The notes under the pieces are model-generated. The model saw only the letters and a program-made list of their open reading frames with translations, did no database searches and was not told where the DNA came from. From positions 1 through 11,530 of the forward strand of contig DASVBJ010000046.1 in assembly GCA_036375895.1 (NCBI GenBank): 11,530 nucleotides of DNA, read 5' to 3'. The DNA comes from DASVBJ01 sp036375895. Lineage in GTDB: Bacteria > Actinomycetota > Actinomycetes > JACCUZ01. Positions 5,783 to 11,530 of this stretch are shown here, piece after piece. The translations under genes and the position numbers were made by a program. Each line of letters begins with the position of its first letter. The first letter of the stretch is position 1.

Positions 5783-7191
5783 CCAGCACCGCTCACCCGG
5801 AGCTCGAGGGCCTGGGCCGCTACGAGTTCGGCTGGGCCGACTCCGACGCGGCCGGCGCATCCGCCCGGCGCGGCCTCAGCGAGGAGGTCGTCCGCGACAT
5901 CTCCACCAAGAAGGGGGAGTCGCAGTGGATGCTGGACCTGCGGCTCAAAGGTCTGCGGCTGTTCGGCAAGAAGCCGATGCCGACGTGGGGCTCCGACCTG
6001 TCCGGCATCGACTTCGACAACATCAAGTACTTCGTGCGCTCGACCGAGAAGCAGGCCACGACCTGGGACGAGCTGCCCGCCGACATCAAGAACACCTACG
6101 ACCGGCTCGGCATCCCCGAGGCGGAGAAGCAGCGCCTCATCGCCGGCGTCGCCGCGCAGTACGAGTCCGAGGTCGTCTACCACCAGATCCGTGAGGACCT
6201 CGAGGCCCAGGGCGTCCTCTTCCTCGACACCGACACGGGCCTGCGCGAGCACCCGGAGATCTTCAAGGAGTACTTCGGCTCCGTGATCCCCGTCGGCGAC
6301 AACAAGTTCGCCGCGCTCAACACCGCGGTCTGGTCGGGCGGCTCGTTCATCTACGTGCCCCCGGGCGTCCACGTGGACATCCCGCTGCAGGCCTACTTCC
6401 GCATCAACACCGAGAACATGGGCCAGTTCGAGCGGACGCTGATCATCGCGGACGAGGGCTCCTACGTGCACTACGTCGAGGGCTGCACGGCCCCCATCTA
6501 CTCCTCCGACTCGCTGCACTCGGCCGTCGTCGAGATCGTCGTCAAGAAGAACGCCCGGGTGCGCTACACGACCATCCAGAACTGGTCGAACAACGTCTAC
6601 AACCTGGTGACCAAGCGGGCGGCCTGCCACGAGGGCGGCACCATGGAGTGGATCGACGGCAACATCGGCTCCAAGGTGACCATGAAGTACCCCGCCGTGT
6701 GGCTGCTCGGCGAGCACGCCAAGGGCGAGACGCTGTCGGTCGCCTTCGCCGGCGAGGGCCAGCACCAGGACGCCGGCGCCAAGATGGTCCACTGCGCCCC
6801 GCACACGTCCTCGACGATCATCTCCAAGTCGGTGGCCCGCGGCGGCGGCCGCACGTCGTACCGCGGTCTCGTGCAGGTGCAGGAGGGCGCCTACGGCTCG
6901 AAGTCGACGGTCAAGTGCGACGCGCTGCTGGTCGACACGGTGAGCCGCTCCGACACCTACCCGTACGTCGACGTCCGTGAGGACGACGTGACGATGGGCC
7001 ACGAGGCCACGGTGTCCAAGGTCTCCGAGGACCAGCTCTTCTACCTCATGAGCCGCGGGCTGACCGAGGACGAGGCGATGGCGATGATCGTGCGCGGCTT
7101 CGTCGAGCCGATCGCCAAGGAGCTCCCGATGGAGTACGCCCTCGAGCTCAACCGCCTGATCGAGCTGCAGATGGAAGGAGCGGTCGGCTGA
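5779..7191 (+). CDS. sufB: SufB, scaffold subunit of the SufBCD Fe-S assembly complex
   Basis: Core subunit of the cytosolic SufBC2D complex on which new Fe-S clusters are built. At 470 residues it is full length. Recognisable blocks include the N-terminal KKGESQWMLDLRLKGL (44-59), IYVPPGVHVDIPLQAYFRIN (201-220), HYVEGC (231-236) and the C-terminal HEATVSKVSEDQLFYLMSRGL. Functional positions by comparison with E. coli SufB are C236 (sulfur-accepting C254), C380 in VKCDALLVD (C405) and H408-E409 (H433-E434); the C380-to-E409 distance of 29 matches. As I recall, many mycobacteria carry an intein at the conserved VEGC cysteine; here the site is uninterrupted. The ATG at 5779 overlaps the sufR stop and is preceded by GGAGG. 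It ends 2 bases before sufD. Confidence 0.98.
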   Translation: MTSTAHPELEGLGRYEFGWADSDAAGASARRGLSEEVVRDISTKKGESQWMLDLRLKGLRLFGKKPMPTWGSDLSGIDFDNIKYFVRSTEKQATTWDELPADIKNTYDRLGIPEAEKQRLIAGVAAQYESEVVYHQIREDLEAQGVLFLDTDTGLREHPEIFKEYFGSVIPVGDNKFAALNTAVWSGGSFIYVPPGVHVDIPLQAYFRINTENMGQFERTLIIADEGSYVHYVEGCTAPIYSSDSLHSAVVEIVVKKNARVRYTTIQNWSNNVYNLVTKRAACHEGGTMEWIDGNIGSKVTMKYPAVWLLGEHAKGETLSVAFAGEGQHQDAGAKMVHCAPHTSSTIISKSVARGGGRTSYRGLVQVQEGAYGSKSTVKCDALLVDTVSRSDTYPYVDVREDDVTMGHEATVSKVSEDQLFYLMSRGLTEDEAMAMIVRGFVEPIAKELPMEYALELNRLIELQMEGAVG

Positions 7192-7193
7192 CC

Positions 7194-8456
7194 ATGGGCG
7201 ACCTCAGCACCCGAGAAACGAGCGAAGAGGCCACCAAGGCAGCCGCGCAGCAGACCGCGATGGCGGCGCAGGTGCTCAGCCCGGAGACGGGCGGCTTCAG
7301 CGGTAAGCCGCACTCGCACGGCGCGACGCCGGTGCCCGGTGACAGCCGCGGCGAGCGGTTCTCGTCGTACGACGTGCGGGAGTTCGCGGTCCCCAGCGGC
7401 CGCGAGGAGGACTGGCGCTTCACTCCGCTCGACCGGCTGCACGGCCTGCACGAGGGCGACGGCCCCGGCGACGGCAAGGTGCTCGTCGAGGTCGAGGCGG
7501 CCCCGGAGGTGACCGTCGAGACGGTCGGCCGCGACGACGACCGGCTCGGCCGGGCGGGCGTGCCGGCGGACCGGGTGGCGGCACGTGCCTACTCGTCGTT
7601 CGACAAGGCGACGGTCGTCACCGTGCCCGCCGAGGCCGTGGCCTCCCGGCCCACGGTGATCTCGCTGCGCGGCGAGGGCGGCCCGCGGAGCACGGCGTTC
7701 GGGCACGTGCTCGTCGAGCTGAAGCAGCTCGCCCAGGCCGTCGTCGTGCTCGACCACACCGGCAGCGCGACCTACGCCGACAACGTCGAGTTCCTCGTGG
7801 GCGACGGCGCGTCGCTGACCGTCGTGAGCGTCAACGACTGGGCCGACGACGCGGTGCACCTGTCGCAGCAGTCGGTCCGGGTCGGGCGCGACGCCCGGTT
7901 CAAGAGCATCGTCGTCACCTTCGGCGGTGACGTCGTGCGGATCGCGCCCGAGGCGAAGTTCACGGCGCCCGGCGGTGAGATCGAGATGCTCGGTCTCTAC
8001 TTCGCCGACGCGGGCCAGCACCTCGAGCACCGGCTCTTCGTCGACCATGCGGTGCCGCACTGCCGGTCCAACGTGACCTACAAGGGCGCGCTGCAGGGCG
8101 AGGACGCTCACACCGTCTGGATCGGCGACGTGCTGATCCGGGCCGCCGCCGAGGGCACCGAGACCTTCGAGCTCAACCGCAACCTCGTGCTCACCGACGG
8201 GGCCCGGGCCGACTCGGTGCCCAACCTCGAAATCGAGACCGGCGAGATCACCGGCGCCGGCCACGCCTCGGCCACCGGCCGGTTCGACGACGAGCAGCTG
8301 TTCTACCTGCAGTCGCGCGGCATCCCGGCCGACGAGGCCCGGCGGCTGGTCGTCCGCGGGTTCTTCGCCGACGTGATCGCGCAGATCGGCATCCCCGAGG
8401 TGCAGGACCGGCTGCTGGCGGCGGTGGAGGCCGAGCTGGAAGGGGCCGTGCAGTAG
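7194..8456 (+). CDS. sufD: SufD, scaffold subunit of the SufBCD complex
   Basis: Partner of SufB; the SufB-SufD interface is the site of cluster assembly. The 420-residue product shows the SufD hallmark PSGREEDWRFTPLDRL (67-82), a central beta-helix region, and the C-terminal segment ATGRFDDEQLFYLQSRGIPADEARRLVVRGFF (370-401). H357 in GAGHASATG matches the position of E. coli SufD H360, which is needed for the interface cluster. The only cysteine is C290. The first ~50 residues (alanine-rich, then a Gly/His patch) are a weakly conserved extension, as in other actinobacterial SufD. The ATG at 7194 follows the sufB stop by 2 bases, with GGAAGGAG (7173-7180) upstream. Its TAG stop shares one base with the start of the Rieske gene. 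Confidence 0.96.
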   Translation: MGDLSTRETSEEATKAAAQQTAMAAQVLSPETGGFSGKPHSHGATPVPGDSRGERFSSYDVREFAVPSGREEDWRFTPLDRLHGLHEGDGPGDGKVLVEVEAAPEVTVETVGRDDDRLGRAGVPADRVAARAYSSFDKATVVTVPAEAVASRPTVISLRGEGGPRSTAFGHVLVELKQLAQAVVVLDHTGSATYADNVEFLVGDGASLTVVSVNDWADDAVHLSQQSVRVGRDARFKSIVVTFGGDVVRIAPEAKFTAPGGEIEMLGLYFADAGQHLEHRLFVDHAVPHCRSNVTYKGALQGEDAHTVWIGDVLIRAAAEGTETFELNRNLVLTDGARADSVPNLEIETGEITGAGHASATGRFDDEQLFYLQSRGIPADEARRLVVRGFFADVIAQIGIPEVQDRLLAAVEAELEGAVQ

Positions 8457-8782
8457 TGCCCGAGTTCACCCGCGCCTGCGCCGTCGACGACGTCGAGGAC
8501 GGCTCCGCGATCCGCGTCACGATCGGCGGACTGCCGGTCGCGATCGTCCGCAGCGAGGGCGAGATCTACGCCATCCACGACGTCTGCTCGCACGCGAACG
8601 TCGCCCTCTCGGAGGGCGAGATCGAGGACCAGACCCTCGAGTGCTGGCTGCACGGCTCGCGATTCGACCTGCTCACCGGGCGGCCCACCGGGCTGCCTGC
8701 CACCCAGCCCGTCCCCGTCTACCCCGTCAAGATCGACGGCGACGACGTCCTCGTCTCGATCGACACTGTCAAGGAGTCCTGA
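8456..8782 (+). CDS. Small Rieske-type [2Fe-2S] ferredoxin
   Basis: Cytosolic NirD/BphF-like Rieske protein of 108 residues. The cluster motif is complete: C44-S-H46, 16 residues, then C63-W-L-H66, followed by GSRFDLLTGRPTGLPATQPVPVYPV, typical of non-heme Rieske ferredoxins. There is no signal peptide or membrane segment, so it is a soluble electron carrier and not part of a bc1 complex. The GTG at 8456-8458 shares a base with the sufD stop (TAGTG) and has GGAAGGGG about 10 bases upstream. It lies between sufD and sufC, an arrangement I recall from Streptomyces and relatives but not from mycobacteria. Electron delivery to SufBCD is a reasonable inference from position, not proven. Confidence 0.93.
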   Translation: MPEFTRACAVDDVEDGSAIRVTIGGLPVAIVRSEGEIYAIHDVCSHANVALSEGEIEDQTLECWLHGSRFDLLTGRPTGLPATQPVPVYPVKIDGDDVLVSIDTVKES

Positions 8783-8786
8783 CCAC

Positions 8787-9551
8787 ATGGCCACCCTCGA
8801 GATCCGCGACCTGCACGTCTCCGTCGAGACCGAGGCCGGGCCGCGCGAGATCCTCCGCGGCGTCGACCTGACCGTGAGGCAGGGCGAGACCCACGCGATC
8901 ATGGGCCCCAACGGCTCGGGCAAGTCGACGCTGGCCTACTCGATCGCGGGACACCCGAAGTACACGATCACCGGCGGCAGCGTCACCCTCGACGGCGCCG
9001 ACGTGCTCTCGATGAGCGTCGACGAGCGCGCCCGCGCCGGGCTCTTCCTCGCCATGCAGTACCCCGTCGAGGTCCCGGGCGTGTCGGTCTCCAACTTCCT
9101 GCGCAGCGCGAAGACCGCGGTGAGCGGCGAGGCACCCAAGCTGCGCACCTGGGTCAAGGAGGTCAAGGAGGCCATGGACCGGCTCTCCGTCGACGCGTCC
9201 TTCGCCGAGCGCAGCGTCAACGAGGGCTTCTCCGGCGGTGAGAAGAAGCGCCACGAGATCCTGCAGATGGAGCTGCTGAAGCCCAAGGTGGCGATCCTCG
9301 ACGAGACCGACTCCGGGCTCGACATCGACGCGCTCAAGGTCGTCTCGGAGGGCGTCAACCGCGCCCGCGGGACCGGCGAGGTGGGCGTCCTGCTGATCAC
9401 CCACTACACGCGCATCCTGCGCTACATCAAGCCCGACTTCGTGCACGTCTTCGTCGACGGGCGCATCGTCGAGGAGGGTGGCCCCGAGCTCGCCGAGCAG
9501 CTCGAGGCCGAGGGCTACGAGCGCTTCGTGAAGGCGGGAGCCACCGCATGA
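8787..9551 (+). CDS. sufC: SufC, ATPase subunit of the SufBCD complex
   Basis: Cytosolic ABC-type ATPase that drives conformational change in SufB-SufD; it does not transport. The 254-residue product is the usual size. It has Walker A GPNGSGKST (40-48), Q-loop Q91 in AMQYPVEVPGV (the SufC-specific form), signature FSGGEKKR (148-155), Walker B VAILDETDSGLD (168-179) with D172-E173, and switch H206 in ITHYTRIL. The EKKR signature and the ETDSGLDIDAL sequence separate SufC from transporter ATPases. The ATG at 8787 has AAGGAG (8771-8776) ten bases upstream. The stop overlaps the sufS ATG by 4 nt (ATGA). Confidence 0.98.
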   Translation: MATLEIRDLHVSVETEAGPREILRGVDLTVRQGETHAIMGPNGSGKSTLAYSIAGHPKYTITGGSVTLDGADVLSMSVDERARAGLFLAMQYPVEVPGVSVSNFLRSAKTAVSGEAPKLRTWVKEVKEAMDRLSVDASFAERSVNEGFSGGEKKRHEILQMELLKPKVAILDETDSGLDIDALKVVSEGVNRARGTGEVGVLLITHYTRILRYIKPDFVHVFVDGRIVEEGGPELAEQLEAEGYERFVKAGATA

Positions 9552-10855
9552 CCACCTCGGCCGACCTGTCAGGCGCTGTGGGCGGTCGCCCGCGCACGGC
9601 GCCCGACCGGTCGCAGGCCCTGGACGTCGAGCGCATCCGCAAGGACTTCCCGATCCTCGACCGGGTCGTGCACGGCGACAGGCCGCTCGTCTACCTGGAC
9701 AACGCGGCCACCTCGCAGAAGCCGCGCGCCGTGCTCGAGGCGATGGAGTCCTACTACACCTCGCACAACGCCAACGTGCACCGCGGCATCCACGTGCTGG
9801 CCGAGGAGGCCACCGCGCTCTACGAGGGCGCCCGCGACAAGGTCGCGGCGTTCGTCAACGCGGTCGACCGGGCCGAGGTCGTCTTCACGAAGAACTCCTC
9901 CGAGGCGCTCAACCTCGCGGCGAACGTGATCGCCTGGGCCGAGCGGCCGCTCGGCATCCGGGCCGGCGACGAGGTCGTCATCACCGAGATGGAGCACCAC
10001 TCCAACATCGTGCCGTGGCAGCTCGTCTGCCAGCGCACCGGCGCGAGGCTGCGGTGGTTCGGCCTCACCGACGACGGGCGGCTCGACCTGTCGGACATCG
10101 ACCGGGTCATCACCGAGCGCACCAAGGTCGTCTCGTTCGTGCTCGTCTCCAACATCCTCGGCACGGTCAACCCCGCGCCGGAGATCATCCGCCGCGCCCG
10201 CGAGGTCGGCGCGCTCGTCGTGGTCGACGCCTCGCAGGCCGCCCCGCACATGCCGCTGGACGTCCAGGCCCTCGGCGCCGACCTCGTCGCCTTCACCGGC
10301 CACAAGATGTGCGGCCCGACCGGCATCGGCGTGCTCTGGGGCCGCAAGGACCTCCTCGAGGCGCTGCCGCCGTTCCTCGGCGGAGGGGAGATGATCGAGA
10401 CCGTCTCCATGGACGGCTCGACCTACGCGCCGGTGCCGCACAAGTTCGAGGCCGGCACCCCGCCCATCGCCCCGGCCGTGGGGCTCGGTGCGGCCGTGGA
10501 CTACCTCGACGCGATCGGGATGGAGCGGGTCGAGGCACACGAGCACGCCATCACGGCGTACGCACTGGACCGGCTGCAGCAGGTCGACGGGCTGCGCATC
10601 ATCGGCCCCTACACCCCGGACGAGCGGGGCGCGGCGATCTCGTTCGCGCTGGGCGACCTGCACCCGCATGACGTGGGCCAGGTGCTCGACGACCTGGGCA
10701 TCGCGGTCCGGGTGGGTCACCACTGCGCCCGACCGGTGTGCCAGCGCTACCACGTGCCGGCCACGACCCGGGCGTCGTTCTACCTGTACTCCACGTTCGC
10801 GGAGGTCGACGCCCTGGTCGACGGCCTGGAGCACGTCAAGAGGTTCTTCGCGTGA
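9548..10855 (+). CDS. sufS: SufS, PLP-dependent cysteine desulfurase
   Basis: Releases sulfur from L-cysteine as an enzyme-bound persulfide and passes it on to SufU. The 435-residue product is a class V aminotransferase fold: YLDNAATSQKP (49-59), the MEHHSN histidine region (148-153), cofactor aspartate D227 in VVVDASQ, PLP-binding K253 in GHKMCGPTGIGVLWG, and active-site C393 in RVGHHCARP (388-396). It is about 25 residues longer than typical because of the N-terminal stretch before VERIRKDFP (27-35); that stretch coincides with a long palindrome in the DNA. The ATG at 9548 overlaps the sufC stop and has GGGAG (9536-9540) seven bases upstream. No later ATG or GTG precedes the conserved region apart from the GTG/GTC-type valines, so this start is preferred. 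Confidence 0.96.
   Translation: MTTSADLSGAVGGRPRTAPDRSQALDVERIRKDFPILDRVVHGDRPLVYLDNAATSQKPRAVLEAMESYYTSHNANVHRGIHVLAEEATALYEGARDKVAAFVNAVDRAEVVFTKNSSEALNLAANVIAWAERPLGIRAGDEVVITEMEHHSNIVPWQLVCQRTGARLRWFGLTDDGRLDLSDIDRVITERTKVVSFVLVSNILGTVNPAPEIIRRAREVGALVVVDASQAAPHMPLDVQALGADLVAFTGHKMCGPTGIGVLWGRKDLLEALPPFLGGGEMIETVSMDGSTYAPVPHKFEAGTPPIAPAVGLGAAVDYLDAIGMERVEAHEHAITAYALDRLQQVDGLRIIGPYTPDERGAAISFALGDLHPHDVGQVLDDLGIAVRVGHHCARPVCQRYHVPATTRASFYLYSTFAEVDALVDGLEHVKRFFA
9562..9613. repeat. 52-bp near-perfect inverted repeat inside the sufS start region
   Basis: Positions 9562-9613 match their own reverse complement at 42 of 52 bases, that is 21 of 26 base pairs, centred between 9587 and 9588 with no spacer. 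The outer ends are CGACC(T/G)GTC and the longest unbroken arm piece is GGCGC. Because of the symmetry, reading the two strands gives similar peptides (SGAVGGRPRTAPDRS and SGAVRGRPPTAPDRS). In the message it would fold into a strong stem starting about 14 bases after the sufS ATG. Possible roles are translational damping of sufS, an mRNA processing or stability element after sufBDC, or a remnant of a palindromic mobile unit. Confidence 0.75.
10838..10843 (+). promoter_or_regulatory. Ribosome binding site AAGAGG for sufU, deciding the start
   Basis: AAGAGG lies 8 bases before the GTG at 10852, but 14 bases before the ATG at 10858 and 23 before the ATG at 10867. Good spacing and the GTGA overlap with the sufS stop both favour the GTG. 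Confidence 0.6.
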
Positions 10856-11310
10856 AGATGGAGTCGATGTACCAGGAGATCATCCTGGACCACTACCGCA
10901 ACCCCCACCACAAGGGGCTGCGCGAGCCGTTCGATGCCGAGGTCCACCACGTCAACCCCACGTGCGGCGACGAGGTGACGCTCCGGGTGCGCCTGGCCGA
11001 CGGGGTCGTCGAGGACGTCTCCTACGACTCGATGGGGTGCTCGATCTCGCAGGCCTCGACCTCGGTGATGACCGACCTCGTCGTCGGCCGGCCCGTCGAG
11101 GAGGCGATGAGGGTCCACGACGCCTTCCTGGCCCTCATGCAGTCGAAGGGCGAGGGGGAGCCCGACGAGGACGTCCTCGAGGACGCCGTGGCGTTCACCG
11201 GCGTCTCGAGATACCCCGCGCGCATCAAGTGCGCCCTGCTGGGCTGGATGGCCTGGAAGGACGCCACCGCTCAGTCGCTGACCGCCAGCACCACGGAGGA
11301 GCCCGCATGA
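10852..11310 (+). CDS. sufU: SufU, zinc-dependent sulfur acceptor for SufS
   Basis: IscU-like protein of Gram-positive type that uses a bound Zn ion to take the persulfide from SufS and deliver sulfur to the SufBCD scaffold. The 152-residue product has MYQEIILDHYRNPHHKG (6-22), and Zn ligands C38 and D40 (NPTCGDEV), C63 (SMGCSISQAS) and C127 (RIKCALLGW). The extra stretch before the last cysteine (about 98-125), including FTGVSRYPARIKC, is the SufU-type insertion absent from IscU scaffolds. I use the GTG at 10852, which overlaps the sufS stop as GTGA; starts at 10858 or 10867 would shorten it by 2 or 5 residues without touching conserved parts. The stop overlaps the next ATG by 4 nt. Confidence 0.96.
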   Translation: MKMESMYQEIILDHYRNPHHKGLREPFDAEVHHVNPTCGDEVTLRVRLADGVVEDVSYDSMGCSISQASTSVMTDLVVGRPVEEAMRVHDAFLALMQSKGEGEPDEDVLEDAVAFTGVSRYPARIKCALLGWMAWKDATAQSLTASTTEEPA

Positions 11311-11530
11311 CCGAGACCGCAGCCGCCGGCGCCACCGGCCCCGCCAAGGTGGAGGACGTCGAGGAGGCCCTGCGCGACGTCGTCGACCCCGAGCTCGGCA
11401 TCAACGTGGTCGACCTCGGCCTGGTCTACGGCGTGCACGTCGACGACAGCAACGTCGCCACCATCGACATGACGTTGACGTCGGCGGCGTGCCCGCTCAC
11501 CGACGTCATCGAGGACCAGACCAACCAGGC
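11307..11530 (+). CDS. sufT: SufT, MIP18-family (DUF59) Fe-S maturation factor, cut by right edge
   Basis: Only the first 74 codons plus two bases are present. After a variable Ala/Gly-rich start (1-14) the family signature is clear: VEEALRDVVDPELGINVVDLGLVYGV (18-43), then IDMTLTSAACPLTDVIEDQ with conserved C62. The family helps mature Fe-S proteins, and in actinobacteria it commonly closes the suf operon (Rv1466 in M. tuberculosis, from memory). The ATG at 11307 overlaps the sufU stop (ATGA) and has GGAGGAG (11295-11301) five bases upstream, so expression is coupled. About 35-45 residues are probably missing. Confidence 0.95.
   Translation, partial: MTETAAAGATGPAKVEDVEEALRDVVDPELGINVVDLGLVYGVHVDDSNVATIDMTLTSAACPLTDVIEDQTNQ

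Noticed and set aside
5485..7002. 505-codon minus-strand reading frame antisense to sufB
   Set aside because: It mirrors a certain sufB gene; its composition (long runs of Val, Asp, Gly, Arg, His) is what GC-rich codons give in reverse. No recognisable motif.
7041..8264. 407-codon minus-strand reading frame antisense to sufD
   Set aside because: Same shadow effect; no domain, and the opposite strand encodes a clear SufD.
9569..10834. 421-codon minus-strand reading frame antisense to sufS
   Set aside because: Shadow of sufS. It did reveal the palindrome, because part of its peptide resembles the sufS N-terminus on the other strand.

Overview
This is an 11.5-kb piece of very GC-rich chromosome with tightly packed genes, GTG starts and 4-nt stop/start overlaps. 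The gene order sufR-sufB-sufD-Rieske-sufC-sufS-sufU-sufT, next to an oppositely oriented ABC pair and a CtaA-type heme A synthase, is typical of Actinomycetota (Streptomyces/Nocardioides/Mycobacterium-like). I cannot fix the genus. No tRNA, rRNA, CRISPR array, transposase or prophage gene is visible.

Left part (1-1254): the minus-strand start of an OmpR-type response regulator, running off the left edge, is transcribed away from a plus-strand gene for a small membrane-anchored, Pro/Thr-rich exported protein. That gene meets the next block tail-to-tail at one TGATCA palindrome that holds both stop codons.

Middle part (1255-4896, all minus strand): reading in the direction of transcription there is an AAC(3)-family acetyltransferase homologue, an ABC ATPase, its ABC-2 permease and heme A synthase ctaA. 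Gaps are 10 nt, -4 nt and 18 nt, which suggests one operon starting near 4896.

Right part (4997-11530, all plus strand): a complete SUF iron-sulfur cluster assembly operon, cut only in its last gene. SufR is the Fe-S-sensing repressor. SufB, SufD and SufC form the scaffold/ATPase complex. SufS mobilises sulfur from cysteine, SufU is its Zn-dependent sulfur acceptor, a small Rieske ferredoxin lies between sufD and sufC, and SufT is a MIP18-family maturation factor. Almost every junction is overlapping or within 5 nt.

The two operons diverge from one ~100-bp control region. Its only AT-rich patch contains ACACT-GGTGT-TGTGA (4986-5000), an exact fit to the mycobacterial SufR operator as I remember it, and it overlaps the sufR start codon. 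The most unusual structures are this operator/start overlap, a 52-bp near-perfect palindrome covering codons 5-22 of sufS in a poorly conserved N-terminal extension, and the AAC(3)-like gene placed between the ABC pair and sufR. The genes themselves are recognisable families; I do not see a wholly new system.
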